A DNA stretch of 48,154 bases, taken from contig NZ_JAWUWR010000022.1 in the NCBI RefSeq assembly GCF_034111725.1, forward strand, positions 1-48,154, given 5' to 3'. How positions within the stretch are numbered: position 1 is the first letter of the stretch; each line of letters opens with the position of its first letter. This stretch comes from Thalassolituus sp034111725 (lineage in GTDB: Bacteria; Pseudomonadota; Gammaproteobacteria; Pseudomonadales; Oceanobacteraceae). Below, piece after piece: positions 25,623-33,184 of the stretch. The notes beneath the pieces were generated by a model. It had not been told where the DNA came from, made no database searches, and saw only the letters and a program-made list of their open reading frames with translations. The position numbers and the translations under genes were made by a program.

Positions 25623-25881
25623 GTTCCCTACCGCTTTAGGATTAAACCGTTAGTGTACTGCCCCTTTACTGCGGAGCAAGCACTAACATCACGGGAACCC
25701 GTGAATAATTCAGTGCATGCATGTAGCGCTAAGAAAGCCAGTGATGGTGAACATAGCCTGCCATTCTTATTTAAGTGTGAGCTATGGCCATAGGATTATC
25801 GGTGTGGGCGCTGAATTTCCTTAGAGTTTCAGGTAGTATGCCCGCCAGTTTAACCTTTTGCTTACCGATGAGGACGATAAC
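25623..25881. other. Divergent intergenic region mpl/fbp with short palindromes
   Basis: No gene is seen in 259 bases. It contains GTTAGTG (25649-25655) facing CACTAAC (25681-25687), and the perfect palindrome CACGGG-AA-CCCGTG at 25690-25703. Both could be operators for mpl. A ribosome site (TGAGGA) lies directly before fbp. Confidence 0.35.
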
Positions 25882-26856
25882 ATGCAACGCTTACGGACGT
25901 TTTTGGATGGCCATTGCGACAACACCGCGGTGATAGAGATCATTGATGGACTGATGGTTGCCTGTAAAGACATTGCTTATCGTCTGCACCTAGGATCTCT
26001 CGCTGGCGTACTTGGCAGTGCCGAACAAGAAAACGTTCAAGGTGAATGCCAAAAAAAATTAGATGTTATCTCCAACGATCTCATCAAAGATTGTTTAGCT
26101 GCCATTCCTAACGTCAAAGGTTTAGCCAGCGAAGAAGAAGAATTACCAGTTGCATGCAATGCGACCGGTGAATATTTAGTCTTATTCGATCCATTAGACG
26201 GCTCCTCCAACATCGATGTAAACGTAACCGTCGGTACCATCTTTTCGATCCTGAAGGCCGCTGCTGATTCCGACGCGGCAACCGAAGCCGCGTATTTGCA
26301 ATCAGGTAAACAACAAGTCGCTGCGGGTTACGTACTATACGGCCCATCGACCCTACTAGTACTGACAACAGGCGATGGCGTCTTTTCTTTTACATTAGAC
26401 CCGCGCATTGGCGAATTTGTGTTAGAACGCCAAAACATCCGCATATCTGAAACGACTCAAGAATTTGCCATTAATATGTCAAACCAGCGCTTCTGGTTGC
26501 CTGAGATGCAGCAATACGTTGCTGATTTACTGCAAGGCGAAGAAGGTCCATTGGGTAAACGCTACAACATGCGCTGGATTGCATCCATGGTTGCTGAAAT
26601 TCACCGCATTCTTACTCGTGGTGGTATTTTCATGTACCCATACGACAGCCGTGACCCAGGTAAGCCAGGCAAGCTACGTTTAATGTATGAAGGCAATCCA
26701 ATGAGTATGTTAGTAGAGCAGGCAGGTGGTAAGGCATCCACCGCTTTCGAAAATATTATGACCGTTAAACCTGAAGGTATTCACCAACGTGTATCCGTTG
26801 TAATGGGGTCATCGCAAGAAGTAGAAACAGCGATCGGCTACCACGTAAAAAACTGA
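25882..26856 (+). CDS. fbp: Fructose-1,6-bisphosphatase class 1
   Basis: 324 residues from the ATG at 25882, which has TGAGGA seven bases upstream. The enzyme hydrolyses fructose-1,6-bisphosphate in gluconeogenesis. The metal and substrate motif FDPLDGSSNID is at about 102-112. GGIFMYPYDSR and KLRLMYEGNPMSMLVEQAGG are the usual C-terminal signatures. The gene stands alone, divergent from mpl and convergent with the sensor kinase. The organism is presumably able to grow on non-sugar carbon. Confidence 0.97.
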   Translation: MQRLRTFLDGHCDNTAVIEIIDGLMVACKDIAYRLHLGSLAGVLGSAEQENVQGECQKKLDVISNDLIKDCLAAIPNVKGLASEEEELPVACNATGEYLVLFDPLDGSSNIDVNVTVGTIFSILKAAADSDAATEAAYLQSGKQQVAAGYVLYGPSTLLVLTTGDGVFSFTLDPRIGEFVLERQNIRISETTQEFAINMSNQRFWLPEMQQYVADLLQGEEGPLGKRYNMRWIASMVAEIHRILTRGGIFMYPYDSRDPGKPGKLRLMYEGNPMSMLVEQAGGKASTAFENIMTVKPEGIHQRVSVVMGSSQEVETAIGYHVKN

Positions 26857-26876
26857 TTTATATGTTAATTAAATGG

Positions 26877-26902
26877 AAGCGGCAGTTATCAACCTGTCGT
26901 TT
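26877..26902. terminator. Possible terminator after fbp
   Basis: A 9-bp stem with two G-U pairs (AAGCGGCAG/CTGTCGTTT) and an 8-base loop overlaps the 3' end of the converging kinase gene. CTATTTCTTTC follows on the plus strand. Confidence 0.4.
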
Positions 26903-28784
26903 CTATTTCTTTCAGCCATCGGTCCAACATATCTCGAATATTGTCTAGGCGGATTGGCTTCGCCATATAATCATCCATACCTGCATCCATGCATCGCTGC
27001 TCGATTTTATCAGTAGTATTCGCCGTACAGGCAACAATCGCTCCCGAAAAACCATATTTTCTTAGCTGTTCGCTCGTCTCAAAACCATCCATTCCCGGCA
27101 TTTGGCAATCCAGTAAAATAAGATCAAAATGTCGTCCCTGATGCTGAATTAAACTTATACAGTCTTCACCAGAACCGACCGAGCTAATTTGGACATCGGG
27201 AGCGACTTTATTCAACATTTTTTCAGCCACTTTTAAATTAACTTCGTTATCTTCAACAATCAGTACTTTACCTCGAGTTGTCGAAGTGGGCGCTGCCTTA
27301 ACCGTATCATTTTCATTACTTTGCGGCGATATCAAGGGAATAGTAACCGCGACACAAGTACCACCACCTGGGTTATCTTCAAATGCAATATGCCCAGCTA
27401 ATATTTGGCTGATATGATGGCAAATTGTTAATCCCAACCCTAAGCCATCGTAACGACGATTAAACGAAGAGCTCACTTGAGAAAAAGCTTCAAGTACTTG
27501 GCTTTGCTGATCTGCGGGAATACCGATCCCCGAATCCCGCACAACAATTCGCAGCTTTTCGCTGTCGTCACGTAAATACTGTAGCTCAATCACCACAACG
27601 CCTTGCTGGGTAAATTTCAGGGCATTATCCGACAAATGTCGTAATAATTGCCGAACTAAAGACTTAGGTAAATAAATCTCTGTGTGCAAAAAAACCGGAT
27701 CGATATCAACTATTAATGATAATCCCTTGCGACTTGCCTTACCGCTCAAATCGGCAAATAGCGGCTCCATTGCAATAGCAATATCACAATATTCGTAAAT
27801 CACTGGTAGCTGACTACTATCGGTATCGACAACGACCATGACATCATCAAGCAACTGAGTGAGATGCGCTAAAGATGTATCAGCGTGACGCTTTTGATCA
27901 TTGAATTCCATTTCCGAACTGCTTTGATCCATAAGTTGGAGCATACCAACAGCACCATTTAAGGGTGTCCGCAATTCATGACTCATCATGGCTAAAAATT
28001 GGCTTTTAGCTTGACTGGCTTCACGCGTTTTTTGCTGTTCTTGCAGTAATTGGCTAGTAAAGCGTTCATGTTCTGCTTCCGCTTTTTCTAGAGTTAAGGC
28101 CAGTCGATTACCATCATCTTGTAGGTTGCCTATCTCTGCACCGTCGTTTACATCAATTCTGCGCCAGTTCTCTCCGCGCGCTAATTGCCGAATAAAGCCG
28201 GATAAAGATTCCAATGGTCGCACAATCGTCATCCCCATATAACGACCTATCAGTGCCGCTAAAATAACCACCGCCAAACCTGTAAACAGAGACTGACGTA
28301 AAATAGATAGCTCGCGATCGCGGCCAAAACGATCCGTCATGCCCAACTCGATGTAGCCTAATTCTTGAATGGTACGATCATATTCATTAAAACTAGAAAA
28401 CTCGCTGAGGGAGACAATTTCGCGGTTGATGTCGCTATGCAATAGACGTATTTCAGACAAGCTTAATCCCATATACGAATTAGACTGGCGATCAATTACT
28501 AGCTCGCCATTGGCATTACTAATTCGCACCAGCACGATCGCGGGCTGAGCCAAGGCGGCATCAATCAGTGGCATCAATAATTCATAATTACCTGAAATCA
28601 AGGGGTATTCCGCCGATGCCCCGATATTCTCGATCATTAAACGCGCAATACTTTCGTTTTCACGATGAACGTCAGACCAGCGCTCCATCATGTGCAACGC
28701 GGTAAGCAAGGCAACTGTCAACAACACTGGCAGAGTACTGAGGAGCATAATGCGACGACGGATCGACCAATCACGGAAGTTCAT
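26889..28784 (-). CDS. Hybrid sensor histidine kinase (HAMP, HisKA, HATPase, receiver)
   Basis: 631 residues. Membrane helices at about 12-30 and 165-185 bracket a periplasmic sensor of roughly 135 residues, followed by HAMP (about 185-240), a coiled coil, HisKA with His269 in MMSHELRTPLNG, and an ATPase domain (N box DNALKF, G1 DSGIGI, G2 GLGLGL). The C-terminal receiver begins at about 506 (VLIVEDNEVN) and has phospho-acceptor Asp559 in DLILLDCQMPGMDG, with Lys in MAKPI. There is no HPt domain or separate output regulator here, so phosphate must pass to partners elsewhere. It overlaps the upstream binding-protein gene by 14 bases, tying it to the TonB receptor cluster. The N-terminal layout resembles BarA-type kinases. 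Confidence 0.95.
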   Translation of the reverse strand: MNFRDWSIRRRIMLLSTLPVLLTVALLTALHMMERWSDVHRENESIARLMIENIGASAEYPLISGNYELLMPLIDAALAQPAIVLVRISNANGELVIDRQSNSYMGLSLSEIRLLHSDINREIVSLSEFSSFNEYDRTIQELGYIELGMTDRFGRDRELSILRQSLFTGLAVVILAALIGRYMGMTIVRPLESLSGFIRQLARGENWRRIDVNDGAEIGNLQDDGNRLALTLEKAEAEHERFTSQLLQEQQKTREASQAKSQFLAMMSHELRTPLNGAVGMLQLMDQSSSEMEFNDQKRHADTSLAHLTQLLDDVMVVVDTDSSQLPVIYEYCDIAIAMEPLFADLSGKASRKGLSLIVDIDPVFLHTEIYLPKSLVRQLLRHLSDNALKFTQQGVVVIELQYLRDDSEKLRIVVRDSGIGIPADQQSQVLEAFSQVSSSFNRRYDGLGLGLTICHHISQILAGHIAFEDNPGGGTCVAVTIPLISPQSNENDTVKAAPTSTTRGKVLIVEDNEVNLKVAEKMLNKVAPDVQISSVGSGEDCISLIQHQGRHFDLILLDCQMPGMDGFETSEQLRKYGFSGAIVACTANTTDKIEQRCMDAGMDDYMAKPIRLDNIRDMLDRWLKEIETTG

Positions 28785-29685
28785 GATGATCTCCCTCAGC
28801 TTTTGTTAATGCATGTACAACGTCATTAACTTCCGGCAAAGATAGATTTAATGAACGCCCAACCTGCTCGTTGTAGCGCACTTGAAAATATGGGTTATAG
28901 TCCTGTTTAGCCCATTTTTTTTTCTTCAAACCAGCCGACAAAATTTCAATTAAGCGTTTACTAACATCATCTAAGTCGCTGTAGGTAGACGCTAGTGATC
29001 CCGCTTTTATATAAGCGCTAGAAGGCCCAATTAAAGGTCGATTCTGCCGATAGGCTGTTATTAAAATATTTTTGATATTGTTAGGACTGTATAGCTCACT
29101 ATCGTAAACACCAACCAATGCTTGATTGTCAGCAAGTAATTCAATCAATGTACGATTTAAGTTGTTCAAATCCGAGAGTGGGTAAACATTAACAAGCTCA
29201 TCTCGCCGAGCCTTAGCGACTTCATCTGCAGCGCTTACAGCAAACGCATCTGAAACTAAAACACCGAGATGCACATCAAATCCCAACAAGATTTTACTCA
29301 GCGCAATTTGACGAGATAACGGCGGTTCGACATAGATGGCGGACTTTAAAAGAGCAGAGCGTCGCTGCGCACTCTCGCGGCTAACGAACACCGCCACTAT
29401 CGGGCTGTCGGTTGGCGCTTGCCAAGCATCGAGAACGGGCTCACCAAGCAGTACGATAGCATCGAAACTAGACCAATCGACTTGGTTATCGCCTAGGGTC
29501 AATAACTGGGATGGTATTTGCAGACTCTGAGCGATAGTTTTTGCCATCTGCTCCGCCATCGGCTGGCGCTCACGCACGACAAAAGCCACATCGGCGATGC
29601 TCGTCACGCTAAACAGCAACGAACACCACAGAACAATAATCGCTTTACGATGCCATAACGGTTTCAGAGCATCCATGCACATCAT
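28771..29685 (-). CDS. Periplasmic ABC-substrate-binding-like protein (copy B)
   Basis: About 304 residues from the first ATG (29685); ATGs at 29682 and 29676 are alternatives. A signal peptide (hydrophobic core AIIVLWCSLLFSVTSIA) precedes a bilobed fold of the ABC_sub_bind/TrpX-like type. Segments such as FDAIVLLGEPVLDAW, LGVLVSDAFAVS, NNIKNILITAYRQNRPLIGP and YIKAGSLASTYSDLDD are strongly shared with the second copy at 32287-33144. No lipobox cysteine is evident. No permease or ATPase gene accompanies it. It lies directly between a TonB-dependent receptor (stop 5 bp upstream) and the hybrid kinase (14-bp overlap). It could present a ligand to the kinase sensor; this is inference. Confidence 0.8.
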   Translation of the reverse strand: MMCMDALKPLWHRKAIIVLWCSLLFSVTSIADVAFVVRERQPMAEQMAKTIAQSLQIPSQLLTLGDNQVDWSSFDAIVLLGEPVLDAWQAPTDSPIVAVFVSRESAQRRSALLKSAIYVEPPLSRQIALSKILLGFDVHLGVLVSDAFAVSAADEVAKARRDELVNVYPLSDLNNLNRTLIELLADNQALVGVYDSELYSPNNIKNILITAYRQNRPLIGPSSAYIKAGSLASTYSDLDDVSKRLIEILSAGLKKKKWAKQDYNPYFQVRYNEQVGRSLNLSLPEVNDVVHALTKAEGDHHELP

Positions 29686-29690
29686 CCATA

Positions 29691-32027
29691 TCAAAAAGTA
29701 ATTCCGGCCCGAAAGGAGTAGATATCATTAACAGAATAGACCTGATCTGGATAAACAAGCCTAGAATCATCAACCAAGTGATGCCAAAACAAGCCCACTT
29801 CAGGTTTGTACCCTTTCGCTGACCATGTTTTAGTCAAATTAGCTTCAAACCGGCGATAGTACGGTTCCGTATTATCAAAGTCGTTGTAACTGCTATGCCA
29901 GAAGTAGGTCAGAGTCGAGCCCCAGTTATTGCCATCATGATGCCAACTAACATTATTACTCCACTCCGCGCTTAAACGCCGCTCGACTTTGGCCAAACGA
30001 TCAGTTTCCTTGGCGTTCAGCCGAGTGGTGTCTCCGAGGCGAACGTTGGCATCGACATAAGCACCAGACCACCATAGCCAATTGTTACGGTTGAATTGCC
30101 AATTTAATTGCCAATCCACACCCTTTACATCCATCTTAGTGTCAGAGGCGATATACACGGAATTCAATGCAATGGTATTGGATATCAACTGACTCAGACT
30201 GTCTTTGTAAACTTTAACGTCCAGTTCCAAATTTAATTCCGGCAACTTACCGTAGTAGCCAAGCTCAACACTGGTGATTTTTTCATGATCAAGATCCCTC
30301 GTCCCCGGAACTTGATTCATAAAAAAGATACCATCGTCTAAATTCAAATAGTTATCGGTTAAACCCCGAACAACCACCGAATAGTTTGGCTTTTTTTCTA
30401 ATAAATCAGGAGAACGAACTGCTTGAGAATAAACAAGACGTAAACTCTGCTGCTGAGTTAGTAACAGATTAGCTGCTAAACGAGGTGAGAATGCACTAGC
30501 ATTAGAATCCTCATTTTCATACATCCCCCCGACGTTGAATACCAAATGAGTTAATGCTCGCCATTCACCGTTAGCAAATACACGATAGGTATCGTTATGG
30601 ACGGCGCCTTTAAAATAGGTGGCCGAATCAACGCTATCACGGCGATAGCTAATGCCCGATACCGTGCGCAATTGCGGCGTCCACTGCACCGTATCTTGCC
30701 ACTCGACATCGTAGCGATCTTCACTCACATTAAAATCATTAGCACCACATGCCAGTTGACCTAGTTGCGAGAAATCGCTGCCGTTGTAGGCATTACCAAA
30801 GGCGACAGCAGCAACATCTAAATCGCTTTGTTGCAAGGTATAGGTTTCGCCTAGATTGTCTTCAATCAATTGCTCAACTTGCTCAGGCGTAAGCGAGTTC
30901 GTAGCAATTCCGCCCACTAGAGAATTGGCCGCAGCCAGGGTTTGAGTATCTGAGTTACTGTCGGCATAAATACTTGGCAGCGCTAATGCAACAAACTTAG
31001 TCCATTCAGGGTTTGCCCGATACTCGGCCAACAAAACAGGATCGAATGATATGGTCGAACTGCAACTGGATGCCTCTTGAGTACGACGATCACTCTGCCA
31101 ATAAGCTTGTAGATGGGAAAAGTGATCTTGGCTAAATTCATGAATCAACTTCCCCATCACGAAACCCTGACGCGTCATTTGATCTGGATAACCCACATCA
31201 AAATCATTCTGGCGAATATCCGTATTGCCATATTTGTAAGCCGCTTCCCAGTTAAGCTGGGTTTGATCGCTGATTCTATGGTCGTAATACACACTGGCAA
31301 AACTATGACGACGAGAATCGCGCCAATCATCCTCGCCATTCGACGAATTGCGGCCATCAAAGCCGTTGTCCGCATTCTGCTGTAATGTTAATCGATAGGC
31401 GTCATCATTTACGCTACCCGAATAGCTCACTAAGCTGTCTTCTACGCCTTGATTCCCTTTCCGAAAACGTATGTTTGTACCTTGGGTATCTGCAGGATGC
31501 TTAGTGACGATATTGATTACGCCAAGAAACGCATTAGCGCCATAACTGGCAGCATTAGGACCGCGCACGACTTCAACGCGCTGAATATCTTCCATCGCTA
31601 CTGGAATATCATCCCACACAACGTCGGCAATACCGGCTTTAAATACCGAGCGACCATCCACCAATACTTGCAAACGACGCATAATATTTGGACTTGAAGC
31701 GTGATACGCAATGGCTCGATTATTTTGATCGTCGCCATGCCCCACGAAAACCCCAGGAACAAAGCGCATAAGGTCGGGAATAGTTCTCACCCCCCAAGCC
31801 TCGATTTGTTTCGCTTCAATAACAGTGATACTGGCAGGTACTTCAGCTCTCGGCTGTTTTAAACGGGCAGCAGTGAGAGCCACAGGGATATCATCTTGCA
31901 GCGACAAACCGCCAAAGTCGCCATCGGTCAGGGGGTCAAAAGCAGCCATATCATCAGCTAACACCTCTTCGCTAATGGTAAACGAGGTTAAAATCAAACC
32001 AAAAAATATCGTGTTCTTCAAAAGCAT
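29691..32027 (-). CDS. TonB-dependent outer-membrane receptor (copy B)
   Basis: 778 residues with a signal peptide (about 1-24, ending VLA). A short acidic N-terminal part leads to DDIPVALTAARLKQPRAEVP, a TonB-box and plug entry typical of one receptor subfamily. The plug contains DLMRFVPGVFV, RLQVLVDGRSVF, DIQRVEVVRGPNAASYGANA and FLGVINIVTK. A 22-strand-type barrel follows and ends YSFRAGITF with the terminal Phe. Compared with siderophore receptors it carries a long inserted region around residues 310-430 (two cysteines, Asn- and Gln-rich) shared with copy A. The ligand is unknown. It is the first gene of the B unit (receptor, binding protein, kinase). Confidence 0.92.
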   Translation of the reverse strand: MLLKNTIFFGLILTSFTISEEVLADDMAAFDPLTDGDFGGLSLQDDIPVALTAARLKQPRAEVPASITVIEAKQIEAWGVRTIPDLMRFVPGVFVGHGDDQNNRAIAYHASSPNIMRRLQVLVDGRSVFKAGIADVVWDDIPVAMEDIQRVEVVRGPNAASYGANAFLGVINIVTKHPADTQGTNIRFRKGNQGVEDSLVSYSGSVNDDAYRLTLQQNADNGFDGRNSSNGEDDWRDSRRHSFASVYYDHRISDQTQLNWEAAYKYGNTDIRQNDFDVGYPDQMTRQGFVMGKLIHEFSQDHFSHLQAYWQSDRRTQEASSCSSTISFDPVLLAEYRANPEWTKFVALALPSIYADSNSDTQTLAAANSLVGGIATNSLTPEQVEQLIEDNLGETYTLQQSDLDVAAVAFGNAYNGSDFSQLGQLACGANDFNVSEDRYDVEWQDTVQWTPQLRTVSGISYRRDSVDSATYFKGAVHNDTYRVFANGEWRALTHLVFNVGGMYENEDSNASAFSPRLAANLLLTQQQSLRLVYSQAVRSPDLLEKKPNYSVVVRGLTDNYLNLDDGIFFMNQVPGTRDLDHEKITSVELGYYGKLPELNLELDVKVYKDSLSQLISNTIALNSVYIASDTKMDVKGVDWQLNWQFNRNNWLWWSGAYVDANVRLGDTTRLNAKETDRLAKVERRLSAEWSNNVSWHHDGNNWGSTLTYFWHSSYNDFDNTEPYYRRFEANLTKTWSAKGYKPEVGLFWHHLVDDSRLVYPDQVYSVNDIYSFRAGITF

Positions 32028-32286
32028 GTGTACCTGCTAATTCGATGATCGTTGTTAATGCACCACATTCCATCGCCGGCACGCGTTCTTTTATTCAAGA
32101 CTTAATCAAACCATTAACGGGTACTAGCATAGCAGCTGATCTAAAGTCATTCTTCATCCCGTTAAACTATCTATCTACATGCGCATAAGTATTATGACAA
32201 TGATACAGAGGTCAACAAGGTATTCCTATTCATCGGCTTTAAGCAATACTCCTTCTATACGCAAATACCGCATCCTGCAGAAAACT
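32028..32286 (-). other. Intergenic region between the two receptor/binding-protein units
   Basis: No gene is seen in 259 bases. On the minus strand it should hold the promoter of the copy B unit; TTGACC (32210-32215 reversed) and TAATAC (32189-32194 reversed) are possible -35 and -10 elements with a short 15-base spacer. A ribosome site AGCAGGT precedes the ATG at 32027. No terminator was found for copy A. Confidence 0.35.
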
Positions 32287-33144
32287 CTACTTTTGCTGTT
32301 CAGCTTGCTTAATTTTAGCAGCAACAGCAGTCGCATCCGGTAAATTTAAATTAAGTGAACGAGCAACTTGATGATTATAACTGACAGAAAAATATGAGTT
32401 ATAATCCGGCTGGGCCCAATTATTGCGATCCACTCCCCCTAATAAAATTTCACTCAAGCGCTGAGCAACATCGGTCAAATCACTGTAGATTGATGCTAAA
32501 GCGCCTGCATTAATATAGGCATGCGACGGCCCAACTAAGGGAACGTTATGTCTATAGGCGGTAATTAAAATATTTTCGATGTTATTAGCACTGTAGATAT
32601 CTGAATCATACTGCCCTATCAGAACTCGATTATCCGAGAGGAGATCAATCAAGGCTCTATTAAATGAGTCATATTTATCAATATTATAAAGCCTTATTTT
32701 AGAAGATTTTGGTAGTTGACTAATTTCCTGTGACAACCTATTGAAATCGTCATTTAGAACAAGGACACCTAAGTTTTCTGCATCACTTAAAATCAACCGC
32801 ACCAACGCCACTTGGCGGCCCAAAGGAGGCTCGACATAAATCGCACTACTTAAAAAAGATGCATTTTCTACAGCGGCTCTGCTACTAAGAATACTAATCA
32901 CGGGAATATCGATATCTACATCCCAAGTTTCTAGAGGCCGATCACCCACCAATACTACACAATCGTAAAGCGACTTCTTAAATTGCTCGGCCAAAATAAC
33001 TGTCACAGTAAAATCTGTTTTCTCCGCTACTCTTTGAGCTAAAATATTCACTGCCGGAATTGCTTTTTGCACGACAATAGCGACTTTCTCAGCCCACAGC
33101 GAAGAAGAGAAAATCAGCAAAACACCCATTAACAAACACTTCAC
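32287..33144 (-). CDS. Periplasmic ABC-substrate-binding-like protein (copy A)
   Basis: 285 residues from a GTG at 33144 that gives a clean signal peptide (MKCLLMGVLLIFSSSLWA). The frame runs further upstream into the receptor gene, but that would spoil the signal. The mature part matches copy B at YDCVVLVGDRPLETW, SSAIYVEPPLGRQVALVRL, NNIENILITAYRHNVPLVGP and YINAGALASIYSDLTD. It belongs to the ABC_sub_bind/TrpX-like class in outline. It follows its cognate TonB receptor by 40 bp. No transporter subunits are near. The two binding proteins have clearly diverged, so they may bind different but related ligands. Confidence 0.8.
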   Translation of the reverse strand: MKCLLMGVLLIFSSSLWAEKVAIVVQKAIPAVNILAQRVAEKTDFTVTVILAEQFKKSLYDCVVLVGDRPLETWDVDIDIPVISILSSRAAVENASFLSSAIYVEPPLGRQVALVRLILSDAENLGVLVLNDDFNRLSQEISQLPKSSKIRLYNIDKYDSFNRALIDLLSDNRVLIGQYDSDIYSANNIENILITAYRHNVPLVGPSHAYINAGALASIYSDLTDVAQRLSEILLGGVDRNNWAQPDYNSYFSVSYNHQVARSLNLNLPDATAVAAKIKQAEQQK

Positions 33145-33184
33145 AGAGTGTCTCGGCGAATAACATTTTTCAAAGACAACTGCA

